Assembly (NCBI GenBank): GCA_022747635.1
Contig: JAKTNV010000005.1
Span: 37,658,336-37,722,335 of the forward strand
Length of the DNA: 64,000 nucleotides
Reading direction: 5' to 3'
Source: Hetaerina americana
Taxonomy: Eukaryota > Arthropoda > Insecta > Odonata > Calopterygidae
The position numbers and the translations under genes are program-made. Shown here one piece after another: positions 32,700 to 45,069 of this stretch (the first letter of the stretch is position 1; each line of letters begins with the position of its first letter). Under the pieces are notes generated by a model. It was not told the origin of the DNA. It saw only the letters and a program-made list of their open reading frames with translations, and did not search any database.

Positions 32700-35600
32700 A
32701 TATAGACGAGATAACCAACGACATAACGTTAAAATACGCCGGTATACAGTAGATTTAGAAAGTTTTACCACCATCATATTAACAATATTATTTAATTTGT
32801 GATGACAAAACATACTCAGCGTTTCATTTCTTTATAAATAAATTTATTATGTAGGTAGCGATAATTTAGGATGTGGATTATAATGCTCATAGGCTTTCAT
32901 TTTCATCCGAGATAACCATTTACCGACTGCGTCCCGGAGAACGTTCGAGAACGTTTTGTGATTAAAATAACATTTGGTATGGATCATGACAACTCATTAA
33001 TATCACATTATTTCTCTCTCTTAATTAAAGGAATATGCAAATAATATTCGTTTTGAAAGTACGCAATTACGTGCAGTGCACTTCGAACACGTGTAATGTA
33101 GCAATGTACCATTAACTTCTTTCCTCTCCTTTTTAAATTTGAATATACATACATTCAGAATGAAAGGCATCTAAAGGAAATTTTGATTAAATACCGTGCG
33201 ATTGCAGTTGCACGAGATGGCTAGTAATAATTAAATGGCAAACCCAGAATCATTTACATGAGAAAATTCCTCTGTCTTTTTTAAATAGTGAAATTAGTGT
33301 CTTTCATTTACTTGAGCTTTATCATGGCCCAAATGTTTTCCAGTTTTCTCCAATTGCAGTATATTGACATATTTCGGGCATAGCACCTTGGACTTACACT
33401 TCCCTACAAATAATGGCACCCTCATATTTAAGGTAACATTAATGTTTTATGCTTGTCTTGTAGGTCATTTTATTTTCAATACAGAACGAAGAAGACAGAT
33501 GGGAAGGATGCATGGAGGATGAATGACTGCACCCTTATAAAGCTGAGATGTTGGAGCGAGTGAAGAACTTCTGAAGTTGTTCAAGGCCTTATATTGACAG
33601 CGGTTATTAATTTTTACCAGGGAAACACCAGCTGAAATTCAGAAAGCTGAAGAACCAAAAGCCTTGGAAGAAATTAAAGAAAACCTAACAGAGGGGGGAG
33701 AGGGGATCCCGTAGCTAATAGAATATGAATGGAAAGAGCGCAGAAAAAGGGAATATATACTCAATAAAGGGAAGATATACCGAATAAAGAACCGGAAGGT
33801 GCAGATAAACTTGCATACATAAAGAAATCATAGAATATATAGCTCATGAGTAAAGTGAGTCCTAGCAGAATACATGAGGAGGTATAAAAGCTATTAAATG
33901 CAACTAAAGAACAAAAAAAGGAATTTGTCAAGAGGGAAAATGGAGCTGCCTGCCGAATCGTGAGATGGAAGCCATCAATAGAAACCAAAATCAAATGTCA
34001 TCCGAATTGTGTAGTGAAATTCACGTCAAAGATTTAGAAAAAGCACATATATGAATATTATTTTGATTATCATAACAGCAGAAACGTAATGCATAGATTT
34101 TAACTGGAATAAGACGTCGTTGAGGATCATGATAAGATAGAAGACCCTTACTACAAAGGGATGGAATTGTAGAACAGACCACTCGGGGCGAAGAATATAT
34201 TTGGAAAATTAAATTTTGAGGAAGAGAAAAAAACTGATACGTGATATACCTATACAAGTATATAAGTACTCATTGAGTTTAAGAAGGAACATAATTATAA
34301 AAAAAAGAGAAAAAGTCCTAAATATATGCAACCTTTAGAGATAGAATCCAAAGAACTTATATATCGATGATTTTGTCAACGGTAATCTACCAAATAATGT
34401 AGAGAGAAGCCAAAGTTTCTATGAAGAACAATTTAAACTTGAACTAGAGAGAAAAAGAAAAGATATTCTTACAATTATATTATCAGGGAGACGGTTATAG
34501 GATGCTGGACGACCAGTTGGCCTTTATTGCATTCTTGGAAGAAATCGCGGACTGGGTATCCATTTTACGTACCCCGCAGGACATCAAAATAAACAATGAC
34601 AGAAGGCTGAAATAAGCTCTATGCAGGGAGCACATGGAAGAGATCTAATATGATAAATAAAGAAAATAAAATACATAATGAAAGGTGTAAGGAAGAGAGG
34701 CACATTACTGCCTTTGTTATTTACTCATAGACAAGGAAACAAAACAAGAAAAGGAAAAGACAAAGTTAGTGAATCGCTTCAGATTGCTACCCACGTAGAA
34801 CCCTATATGTAAAGACGGAAGATCCAACGAAGATCTTGTATAGAAAATGGTATTGAAAACAATATTGCCAGAGAATGTAAATTAAATTTGTGTTCAGTCT
34901 AAGTAGGGTATATGATTTCGAATTTCGAATAACAATTAGCCAAAACTAGTAAATTGGTATTTGCAGTACGCTACCGGGTTATGATAGGTTATCGAGTGGT
35001 CATGGTACTACACACAACTGTACAAATAAGGTTTATTGGACATGATGCAGAATATCTTTAAACGCTATTATTCATATCAAAATAACTCATTCTTTAGCTC
35101 TGCATCCTTTCTACCTTTCCTTAATTCCATCAAAAATCCTATTATTTACCTCCCTCTTACTCGGTGGTAGGAAAAGTGGGTGCAAAAGCCACTTAGCGGA
35201 AATGTGATTCTGAAGACAGCAATAGAGAGGATAAAATGGGAAATCGATAAGTTTAGTTCTTAAAAAAACTAACTTTTAGTCACTCTATTTCCAATTTTTT
35301 CCCACAGATAGAGGAGTAGAATACTTGCAATCAAAAGCTTTATGCTCTTCTGCCGTTGCATTATCTACTAGGTACAAACTCGTATTTATAATGCGTTATG
35401 ATTCCTTATCTTTCCTATCACCTACTTCTCCGTGTCACTCTTTGTCACAAATATCGATCACCTCCTTTTAAGGAAACCGAGCGACTGCTCTTCATCCCCG
35501 TTCAATATTCACACTTGAATCAATATTATGAATTATACCGTAGACTAAGAATAGGAGCAGAAAAAGGACTTGATTGGAATCTAATCAGTGATATTTACTG

Positions 35601-36300
35601 TGAAAAATGTAGGCAATCCCTGGGTGATATCGCACCTACTGCAGCCCCCTCCTTTCCAGATTCATCCTTTCTCACATTCCTCCAACTATTCATATTCCCT
35701 TTGAGTTTGATGCTATGTGTGAGTACAGGTATACTCCTAAGTAAAGTAAATCCATGACTATTAGGGTTAATGTTTCTTTTGGCATAGATAACCTGTTCCA
35801 AATGTCAATATCAATAAATTTTCCCATTCACTACAATTGATGATAAATAGCATTCATAAAAATAAGTTGAATACATTGTAGTGTAATTTATTATATGGTC
35901 TTTAAGGAAAGGAAACTTTTTAGATTGCCTCAAGGAGATTATCACACAGGAAATTTCTCCTGGTATTTTCAAGTCGAGAGGTAGAAGCTAATGTAACATG
36001 TTCATCCTTACAAAAAGTGTTCCTTGAGGATTTCAGGTTACAACTTCGTAAAACTTATAGCTATTGAAATCGAAATGCAGTAAGTAATGATCTCATTATT
36101 TAAGTCTAATTTCCAACCCCTCCGATATTTAAAAATGAGTTTCTCAGTGAATTTAATGATTGAAATAATAAATAGCATCTATTTAGAGACATATTCAAAA
36201 ATTAAGGGCCGTTTTCTAAAATATTAGTGGGTTAGAAGAAATTTTTACACCTTTTTACAATTAAAAAAAAAATTTTTTTTCGAAGCAGGTGATTTATTTT
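32700..36300. other. AT-rich sequence without recognised genes
   Basis: No RNA gene, domain-bearing frame or TE end was recognised. The stretch at 33480-34900 is purine-rich and could be a very old TE, but no reading frame supports it. Confidence 0.4.
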
Positions 36301-36313
36301 TTTGATTCAGTAG

Positions 36314-36965
36314 TTGTTTGCTGGTAAGTTAATGCGGATAACAATGCCAACAAAAATAGTTGCAACCACCAATTGCAAAGCGCGTGCTGTGATTCGACTT
36401 TTGCGCGAAAAAATAATCATCAGCTGCCCAAAGTTGTGCCTATTTTATGGACCTACAGGAATGATAGAAGGGAAGATTAGAATAATGTGTCGAGACTTCA
36501 AAAATGGCCACACAAATGTCCATAATGTAGAGTGGCGTGGCAGGCCCAGTATCCAGACCGATGATACCGTTCAACAAGTGAACCAAGAACTACCATCTGA
36601 TCGATCATTAACGATTAGTACTCTGACTGATAAATTACCTCTTGTTGAACGCACCACCACTTACACGCTTGTTACAGAAAAGCGAGGATACCACAAATTG
36701 CGTGCAAGGTGGGTATCGAAAGTGCTTACGGACCAACAGAAAGAGTAAATAATGTTGATTGGATGGGCGATTTCGGACTGCTATCGACAAGAGGGAGATA
36801 TATTTACCTCGCGCCTAGCGACTTTTTCCTCTTCTTGCACTTCAAACAGTGAGTTGCTTGGTGGATAACGGTTTCAAGACGACGAGGAACTCAAGGCCGC
36901 AGTTGTCAAATGGTTCAATACCAGGCGGCGAACTTCAATGGAGGGGGATTAAAGAAATGACGGCG
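36314..36965 (+). pseudogene. Decayed mariner transposase relic
   Basis: The open part (36314-36748) reads TNCKARAVIRLLREK, then CRDFKNGHTNVHN, WRGRPSIQTDD and LRARWVSKVLTDQQKE, matching the helix-turn-helix region and the WVP-type linker. After a stop, a further fragment with APSDFFLF-like coding and a C-terminal segment follows to about 36960, with the central catalytic part deleted and frames broken. TIRs are not recognisable. It resembles the family of the 16940-17692 element more than the DD34D copies. Confidence 0.65.
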
Positions 36966-37280
36966 GTTTAATTTTGGAGGAAACTTAAACCACCACTACA
37001 AATATTTTCTAACAAGTATATTTTTTATGACTATAAGGCCTTTACTTATTATGTATGCCTAATATTTTCTTGCTCATTACATAGGTGTGACTACTAATTT
37101 TAACAGTGTCAGCTTCATTCATTAATAGATGCCTGCAGTATATACATACCATGTTGCTTTCCCAGGACCTCCCAACATATTTCCCCCACGAATAAAATCG
37201 CCCGTGTCCGCGGGCATTGCTTTACACAATTTGTTTTCTGAAACTAATGGATACAATAAGACATTGGTTATGCTATTATT

Positions 37281-37665
37281 ATTAAGTAATCTACCGGTTA
37301 AGGTAGGTTTTGGATGGACGCAACTACCAAATTAATATCTCCGAACAAAATAAAATACTACCCTACAACAAGTCCCTTTTCATCTCCGTGTACTTCCTAC
37401 CTCCCTTCATCCCGTCAAACATCCCTATCCTATTCCTGCCCTTTTCTCGTTTGACTAACATTCTCCCCTCTAGAACAGTCTTCCACATCCCACTGCCGAT
37501 CAATAGGCCCTTCATCCTTATTCCTTATGATTTCTCCCAACAATCCCCTATCCTCCTTCACCATGCCAAGCACTTCCTCATTTGTTTTCCTTTCGGTCAA
37601 TTTCGCCAACTCCACACCCACATATCAAAAGCCTCCAATCTACGTCTATTGTCGGCAGTCACATG
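37281..37665 (-). mobile_element. RTE-like LINE 3' fragment (copy 4)
   Basis: Matches the 3' terminus (AAGTAATCTACCGGTTAAGG complement) and the ORF2 end of the full-length copy. The minus frame reads ERKTNEEVLGMVKEDRGLLGEI. 5'-truncated near 37665. More diverged than copies 1 and 3, with a small deletion. Confidence 0.82.
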
Positions 37666-37872
37666 AAAAACTTCTCCCAGAATTTTAATTCATAACACTT
37701 GCGATGCATATCACAAAAATGCAGCATTCACGCATAACAACTAAATCGAGTAATCTAATTGACTCTCTTCATTTTTTTTCAAGAATAAGTTGGCGCAAAT
37801 GTCCATGATAAAATATAAAACGGTGTGCATCACTTGAAATTGTTGTTTTCGTTGTGTAAAATTCTATTGCAA

Positions 37873-38446
37873 ATGACATACATCTACATCTACTTAATAC
37901 CCTGCAAGCCGCCGCAAGGGCCTGTGGCGGGGGGTGTTAGGACATCACCCGTAATTATGAAAGAAAAAAACCACATGCAAAAGCCACAAATTTATACCAT
38001 CCACAAACAAAACATGGCATACATTCATGCAAGAACACTTATACCCCACACACAAGCAAACACGCAAACCACCAACTGACATACACATGCACCTGAAAGT
38101 ATACCTAATATCTTTGCAATGTTCAATTTTGTTCCGACTCGTAAATTCAATGTTTTTAATATTTCTTAAGTGACTTCGGTTTCTTACTATTATGATTTCT
38201 GATTGTTCGGGGAAAGAATGAGTATTTGTATCTATCTGTACTGGAATCTATCTCCCTTATTTTATCTATGTGGTATGATCTACCTAAGTAATGTGGGGAC
38301 ATTATCATTTCTTTAGTGTCATCGATAAGCTCGTTTGTCCTGAACCTTTCTAAAAGTCTAAGTCTAGCTTGTTCTCATCGTACTTCGAGTGGCTCCCAGC
38401 CTACATCCCCTAAAAGACCTGTCACACTTGTGTTCGTATCATAACT
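37873..38446 (-). mobile_element. CR1-like LINE 3' portion (copy C)
   Basis: Begins at the tail side with CATCTACATCTACTTAATACC and CTGCAAGCCGCCGCAAGGGC, the family 3' signature, and extends into the ORF2 C-terminus. The minus frame at its far end reads SVTGLLGDVGWEPLEVR, comparable with SVTEMLMDLGWESLAERR at 63 kb. Frames are broken. Confidence 0.7.
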
Positions 38447-38449
38447 GTA

Positions 38450-39740
38450 CATATCTAATGTAAAGAATCTGTCCGTTTTATTTATAAATGAATCGTCACT
38501 GAGAGTGACCTGGCGGTATATCTCCAGCCAAGAGAATCCGGGCGATCGTCCTTCACGGACCGTTCGTTCTATGCTATATCGGCCACTGATTCGTCGGGGG
38601 CTGGAATGGTGTATCGTATACAGGTAGGTCGGACGAAGCCTGATAAGGACAGTCGATTTAGTCTGTTTCAAAAATACATCTGCTCCAAACAATCATCCCC
38701 ATGTAAAAGTATTAAAATGATGGCGGTTCGATTCGTTACCAATTCCTATGACTGAGCATTGCCAGCACACACTTCCATGCGTCACACAACATCACTCATC
38801 GGCGCAAAATTGCGTGGAGGTTCGGGAAAATTCACCCTGGAGTGTGTAAATCACCCTTTTCCCCGTCGTACGTACCTGCCCCGCACCCCCGAATCCAATG
38901 CAGACGCAGTGCGTAGGCATCCCACCTGTCCAGTCCAGCGCCCGCCGGCCCCTTCACTAACCGCCACTAAGTCCACCTCCCCTTCCATCCCCCTCTGCCC
39001 CCCTCCACCAAACTCCGTGAGGTTGAGAAGCAGGTCTTTCGGTAACGGCTGTTTCTACTTTAGGCCAAAAGATGGAAGGTCTAAAACATTCCCCACAGAG
39101 AATCATTTTTAGATTGGTACAGGCCTGAAATGGCTTTGAATGGAACCGTTTTAATTTTATTAAGTACGCTGATTGGTATTTTTGCAGCTGCCTTCGAATC
39201 ACGCCATTAAAATTAGAGGATTATTATTAAATGCTCGATAATTTTACCCGTCACAATGAGGTTGCACGATAATTGCAAACCCTACCTTCAATTTTTAGGT
39301 TTAAGCAGGCAGGAATACCTTCAGACGAAAAAATCTTTCGCCTTTTACTAAAGATTTCCGTGGAGGTGTCCCTTATGTCTTAGAAACAATTTTTGACTGT
39401 GCCCAGCAGTAAATCTGTTGGGCCAAATATAAGGTAGCCACAAAAGCAAACAATGAGGCTTGTCCAAACGATACCATAGTTTACGTAAAGGACAGACTTA
39501 TTATAATGGGAGGGGGAGTATTCATTGCTGTTAATTCACCACTCAGGAGCCAATGTTATGCATGCGACGATAATGGCATGAAAGCGACATCTAATATATT
39601 GGCATGGAACGTTTGCTGAAAAACAATATGCCTATTGAATGTTTCGGAACATATCAAATAGCGTATCGTATATTAAAGGAACTAGCGTCGAAAAGTTCGT
39701 CATATCTGGAAATCATATTTAAGAAATCCCATTTAGTTCA
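38450..39740. other. Sequence without recognised genes
   Basis: Contains a short pyrimidine-rich patch (about 38930-39010). No domain or TE end recognised. Confidence 0.4.
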
Positions 39741-39744
39741 AATA

Positions 39745-40035
39745 CTGTGATTAGAAAACGGCTGGTGTTACAACTTTATTTGAGAGGGAAGGAGCCGAGT
39801 AATTACAGACCTATTTCCCTCTCATCTATATCATGCATGGTCATGGTACATATAATTGTTAGTTCAAGAGCTATTGATGATAATCAGCACAGTTTCCTAA
39901 TGGGTAGAACCAACGCGAAAAAACTTGCTCTTATTGTTTAAGATATATTTGATAGATTTATGTTTCAGTAGACGCAGTTTTTCCAGACTTCTTAAAAAAA
40001 GACCTTGGCAAAGTATTTCAATCTAAACTACTTAC
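39745..40035 (+). pseudogene. CR1-like reverse transcriptase relic
   Basis: A 65-codon frame with EPSNYRPISLSSISCMVM, HIIVSSRAIDDNQHSFLMGR and TNAKKLALIV matches the conserved region before the catalytic motif in CR1/L2-type reverse transcriptases. After a stop, VDAVFPDF-like and KVFQSKLL-like sequence can be followed to about 40035. Old and inactive. Confidence 0.6.
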
Positions 40036-40145
40036 AAGATATACTAGATAAAAAGATCTGGCTTGCCTGGACTCTTCGGTTGGCACCGTTGTACTACGAT
40101 AGGATGGAGTGTGAAATAAAATTAGAGAGATGAAGTTTAGGGCAG

Positions 40146-40148
<3 letters not shown>

Positions 40149-40211
<63 letters not shown>

Positions 40212-40220
40212 TTTTTTTTT
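40149..40220. repeat. TA microsatellite and T run
   Basis: (TA)n from 40149 to about 40210 followed by a run of T, directly beside the 3' terminus of the full-length RTE copy. Confidence 0.95.
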
Positions 40221-43200
40221 AAAGGTAATCTACCGGTTAAGGTAGGTTTTTGGATGGACACAACTACCAAACAAATATTTTATTACTCCTAACAAAACAC
40301 AAAACACAACATCCTACTCTACATCAGGTCCCTCTTCAGCTCTGAGTAATTTCTTCCTCCCTTCATTCCGTCCAACATCCCTATCCTGTTCCTTCCCTTT
40401 CCTAGTTTATCTAACATTCTCCCCTCAACTATAGTCTTCAACATTCCGCTGCCGGTCAATACCCCCTTCATCCACTTTTCCTGCCTCCATAGGATTGCTC
40501 CCAACAAACCCCTCTCTTCGCCCACTATACCAAGTACTTCCTCATTTGTTTTCTTCTCTGTCCATTTCACCTTCTCCATTCTTCTCCACACCCACATTTC
40601 AAAAGCCTCCAATCTACGTCTATCCTCCTGCTTCAATGACCACGTTTCCGCTCCGTACATAGCTACGCTCCATATCAAAGTTTTTACGAGTCTTTTCTTA
40701 ACATCCTTACTCAAAGTCCCTGTCATCAACTCCCTCCTCCTTGTGAAAGTCTCTTTGCCTAACGCAATTCTTCTCCTTACGTCCCTACTACTTTGACCGT
40801 GTTGGTCCAAAACACTACCGAGATACGTAAACTGTTCTACCTGCTCTAGTTTTTCCCCTCCTATTTTAATGTTAAGCTTGGCCTTTTTTTTATAGAAAAT
40901 CGCATAACCTTTGTTTTATTAATATTGATTCTCATCCCATACCTATCGCACTGAATTTCCAATTCACTAAGCAATGCTTGCAGCCCCTTGGCTGACTGAC
41001 AAACTAAAGCTTGGTCATCAGCAAACCTAACTGATTTTACGAATTCCCCGCCCACTTTCATTCCTACCTCCAGTTCTTCCCATGCCTCTTTGATCATTTC
41101 CTCTGCATACAGGTTGAACAGCAACGGTGATAATGGGCAACCCCGCCTTACACCTCTTCCTAACACTGCCCATCCGGACTCCCCGTTCCACACTCGCACC
41201 TGAGCAGTCTGAGACATGTACAGGTTGCGGATTAGCCTCCTTTCCCTCCAATCTATTCCTATTTTCTGCAATATACTCATTAGTTTTTCCCAATTCACTC
41301 TATCAAACGCTTTTTCGAAATCTACGATACAGGCAAATACCTCCTGGTTGTGTTCTATATTCTTCTCGATTAATAATCTCATTACTACAATGGCATCACG
41401 CGTACCTCTCCCCTTCCTAAAACCCAAACTGATCATTCCCTAAGAAATCATTTGCCCTACTCTCTATCCTTTTGTTTATGATCCTGAGAACAACTTTTGC
41501 TGCGTGGGATATCAAACTAATTGTCCTATAGTCCTCACATGACGTGGCCTTTACCTTTTTCGGAATAGGAACTAAAACTGATCTCACAAAGTCTTACGGC
41601 CAGATTCCCTCCTCATGAATACTACGGATCAGCCCATATAGCCTCTTCCTCCCACATTTTCCTAAGCATTTTAAAAGTTCCACGGGAATGTTATCTACCC
41701 CCACGGCCTTATTTAGTTTCATCTCCCTTAATGCCCTTTCTAACTCATTGTCTAGTATGCCTGGACCTAAGCTGTCTTCCTCTACGTCATTTTCTTTTTC
41801 AATGTCTAACTTTGTTGGTCTGAGTTCATTACTATACATTCTTCTATATACTACTTCCATCTCTCTTGGATCTTTCCTGCGTCAACTATTACCTTACCCG
41901 CCTTATCTCTAACTGTTAGCATAGCTCTTCCTTTCTTACTTCCCGATAACGATTTAACTTTGCTGTACAGCCCACCGATTTCACCCTTCCTCTGCAGACT
42001 TTCCATATCCTCGCACTGCGTCTGCCACCATGCTTCCTTTGCTTTATTTGTAGCCCGCATCAATTTATTGTTCAATTCTTTGTACTTCATTTTGCCTAAT
42101 TCTGTATTTCTATTCTTCCATTTTCGCCGCTCATCCATCTTTGTAATCATCTCATCCGTGATCCATGGTTTCCTAGTCCTTTTAGAGTTAACGGTTACAA
42201 TAGTGTCTTTTTCGGCTTTAGACAACCCTTTCTTGATATTTCCCATTTTTCTTCGATAGTATTAAGCCCTTTACCATCCTCCATGATTTCCTCTACCGCC
42301 TGTTTGTATTCCTTCCTTTTCATACCATTTAATGCTTCTACATTCCATTTTCTAACTCGCCGCCCCTGCCTCATCTTTTTGAAACGTATGCTACATTTCA
42401 TAACAACTAAATTGTGGTCTGAGTCCTCATCCGCTCCCGGGAAGCTGTGGGAATTTATCACACTGTTCCTAAACCTGTGTCTCACTAGGATATAGTCTAG
42501 CTGATATCTTCCTGAGTCACCTGGCATTGTCCATGTATACCTGCGTCTTTTGTGGTGTCTAAACCAAGTGTTGGTGATGACTAACCCCTGTCTCCTGCAG
42601 AACTCAACTGCTTTCTCCCCGCGGTCATTCCTCGTGCCTAAACCGTAGTCCCCCACCTCATCACCATCTCTTCCTTCGCCTACCGTCGCATTCCAATCCA
42701 CCATCACTATCAACTGTTTCCCTGCAGGAACACACGCGATTATGTCCTCTAAGTGGTCGTATATCCTATCGACCTCTTCTTCTTTATGGTTGCTCGGTGG
42801 CATGTATACCTGAATAATAACCAAGTTCGTCGGTTCTGCTTTTATCTCTACTAGTATTATTCTATCCGTTACCTGCACTATGTTGACTACGCTTCTTCCT
42901 ACCTCTTCATTTAATACTATGGCAACCCCTCGTTGGCTATCGTCCCCGCCGCTGTATATTATTCTATACTTATCACTCCAGTAATCCCCGCTATCTTTCC
43001 ATCTCACCTCGCATAGACCCAAAATATCTATATTTCCCCTTTCCATCTCTCGCTTAACATTCTCCTATTTCCCTGTCCTCATCATTGTCCTAACATTCCA
43101 CGTTCCTATTCTAACTAATGCGGTCTTCTTCTCCTGCGTCTTCTGTCCTGCTGCTGCTGGTTTTCCCTTGCAAGGGCTTCGTGGGATGACGACCGCGGAA

Positions 43201-43579
43201 GCCTTGCCTCCCCCGCTGCCGGGCACGACACACGGCCGATTGGGCCGAGCCCCGTAGTTGCCAGGACTCAAAATATCTCCATTGTCCATCATGTTAATCT
43301 TGGGAATGATAATTGAGGTGGTTTCCCGTTGCCTTCCTCAATAGTGTTTTTAACGTGACACCATCACTTACTGGCCGCCCCACAGGGGTCAGACGCCATT
43401 GCAGCCGCCTCACTAAGGAACAGACGCTGCGTGGACTACCTTTCGTCTGGCTCCTAACCTTCGACCTATCTGGCATGGGTGACCCTACCAGGAGCAATTT
43501 TTATTACTCCCGCCAGCACAGCTCTAGGGGTCATCGGAACGCAGAAGCCCTTCCACCACGTCAAGGTTGTAGTCCGGGG

Positions 43580-43583
<4 letters not shown>
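40221..43583 (-). mobile_element. Full-length RTE-like LINE (copy 2)
   Basis: Runs from the 5' end at about 43583 (CCGGGGAGGG) to the 3' terminus at about 40223, about 3.36 kb, the usual RTE size. It has a 5' untranslated part of about 0.3 kb, one long ORF2 region (endonuclease then reverse transcriptase) and a short 3' untranslated part of about 95 bp. TA microsatellite lies at both ends, so a target duplication cannot be told from the repeat. Confidence 0.92.
40319..43292 (-). pseudogene. RTE ORF2 endonuclease/reverse transcriptase, broken
   Basis: Reading from 43292: IGTWNVRTM then TAG; from 43046 the endonuclease continues (LGLCEVRW, VIIQVYMPPSN, DWNATVGEG, RRYTWTMPGDS, QLDYILVRHR, DSDHNLVVMKC). 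The reverse transcriptase follows in several phases: KPWITDE and WWQTQCED (42246-41851), NKAVGVDNIPVELLK (41860-41594), LGFRKGRGTRDAI, VDFEKAFDRVNW, RRGCPLSPLLFNLY and FADDQALV (41436-40861), and YGAETWSLKQEDRR to the end (40810-40319). Lesions: the TAG after TGK, frameshifts near 42220, 41855, 41425 and 40850, and a stop at about 41594. The FADD-type catalytic box and domain order are typical of RTE. Not autonomous now. Confidence 0.9.

Positions 43584-43630
<47 letters not shown>
43583..43630. repeat. TA microsatellite between RTE 5' end and mariner copy 2
   Basis: Nearly pure (TA)n. It provides the TA target of the adjoining mariner (43629-43630). Confidence 0.95.
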
Positions 43631-44953
43631 CTACCTTGATCAAAAATTTCCCGGAATTTATTTAGAAAATTAAAAATACAAGTTTATTCATCTAAATCTA
43701 TATTGTCCCCTTCAAAGTAATCCCCATCGACTGCAACACACTTATGCCAGCGCTTGATCCAATCCTCGAAACATTTTTTATATTCGGTTTTCGGTATGTC
43801 CATCAGTGCTTCCTGCGATTTTTCCATTACTTCCTCTCGGCTGCTAAAACGCGTTCCCCGTAATGGTTTTTTAACTCGATTGAACAGAAAGAAGTCACAG
43901 GGAGCCAAATCAGGTGAATTCGGTGGCTGTTGGATGGTGCTTGTTGCATTTTTCGTCAAAAAATTACGAATAATGATAGCACTGTGCGACGGTGCGTTAT
44001 CATGGTGCAAAATCCACGAGTTTTCTGCCCACATTTCTGGTCTCTTTCGGCGAATTGCTTCACGCAAACGTCTCATAACGCCCAAATAATACTCTTTGTT
44101 TACTGTCTGGCCTTCTGGCAAAAATTCATGATGCACTACACCGTTGTAATCCATGAAAACCGTCAGCATTGCCTTCTTTTTTGACTGAAAACGACGTGGT
44201 TTTTTTGGTCTCGGCTCATTTGGTGAACGCCATTCACTTGCCTGATGTCTGGATTGCGTGTCGTACTCATAAATCCACGTCTCGTCTCCAGTAATGATCC
44301 TTTTGATGAATGTGGGATCGGATTCAGCCTCGCAAATCATGTCTTTTGCGACGTCAACACGGTCTCTTTTTTGCATGAAATTGAGGTCTTTTGGCACCAA
44401 CTTTGCTGCTACACGACGGAAACCCAAATCATTAACCACAATGTCTTGGGCGGATCCATAGGCAATGTTCAAGTCCTCCGCTATTTCTCTGATGCGGTTA
44501 TTGACCAACATTTCTTTTACTTTATCAATTTTTTCACCGACTTTCGATGTCGATGGTCTGCCACTGCGTTCATCATCTTCGATTGACTCACGACCACTTC
44601 TGAACCGCTCGTGCCACTGGTAAACGACCGTTGTTTTTAGAGAATCGTTGCCGAAACACTTTTCCAACATTTCCAACGTCCGTGCGCCACTAAATCCGTT
44701 TTTTACGCAAAATTTAATACAAGTTCGTTGTTGCAAATTTAAATCCATTTCTGAAATTGTAAAAAATCGCCAACACACACAGAGATAGATGTACTCTTGG
44801 CTACGTAACTTTTGCAAATGTCAAGTTATGACACTAAGATTTAAAGGGAATATCAACAACAGATGTACCAATTTAACAAAAAAAACAGAACTCAAATCGG
44901 AACGATGGGAGCGCCACGCGGTGGTTATTCCGGGAACTTTTTGATCAAGGTAG
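43631..44953 (-). mobile_element. Full-length mariner element (copy 2)
   Basis: 1323 bp bounded by 26-bp TIRs (CTACCTTGATCAAAAATTTC at 43631; complement of CTACCTTGATCAAAAAGTTC ending 44953) that differ from each other at one base. Flanked by TA at 43629-43630 and 44954-44955. Uninterrupted and nearly identical to copies 1 and 3. TA/TATATG microsatellite lies on both sides. Confidence 0.96.
43684..44748 (-). CDS. Mariner transposase, DD34D, apparently intact
   Basis: Cuts and pastes the element at TA sites in the nucleus. The frame from the ATG at 44746-44748 is 354 residues without a stop; an in-frame upstream ATG exists, but MDLNLQQRT matches the normal mariner start. The N-terminal half holds two helix-turn-helix regions (CIKFCVKNG, YQWHERFRSG, ERSGRPS). 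The linker is KLVPKDL in place of the usual WVPHEL. Catalytic residues are D155 (TGDETW), D250 (HHDNAPSH) and D285 (SPDLAPCDFFLF), with 34 residues between the last two. Compared with copies 1 and 3 it lacks three residues (Lys-Leu-Thr) after VNNR, a 9-bp in-frame deletion beside the second DNA-binding helix. Activity is possible but unproven. Confidence 0.93.
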   Translation of the reverse strand: MDLNLQQRTCIKFCVKNGFSGARTLEMLEKCFGNDSLKTTVVYQWHERFRSGRESIEDDERSGRPSTSKVGEKIDKVKEMLVNNRIREIAEDLNIAYGSAQDIVVNDLGFRRVAAKLVPKDLNFMQKRDRVDVAKDMICEAESDPTFIKRIITGDETWIYEYDTQSRHQASEWRSPNEPRPKKPRRFQSKKKAMLTVFMDYNGVVHHEFLPEGQTVNKEYYLGVMRRLREAIRRKRPEMWAENSWILHHDNAPSHSAIIIRNFLTKNATSTIQQPPNSPDLAPCDFFLFNRVKKPLRGTRFSSREEVMEKSQEALMDIPKTEYKKCFEDWIKRWHKCVAVDGDYFEGDNIDLDE

Positions 44954-44998
44954 TATATATACATATATATACATATATGTATATATATGTATATATAC

Positions 44999-45064
<66 letters not shown>

Positions 45065-45067
45065 TTA
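44954..45067. repeat. TA/TATATG microsatellite
   Basis: TATATACATATATATAC-type repeats followed by pure (TA)n, on the outer side of mariner copy 2. Confidence 0.93.
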
Positions 45068-45069
45068 AA

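Noticed and set aside
33480..34900. Purine-rich AT sequence considered as a decayed LINE
   Set aside because: No motif could be followed in any frame; listed only as unexplained DNA.
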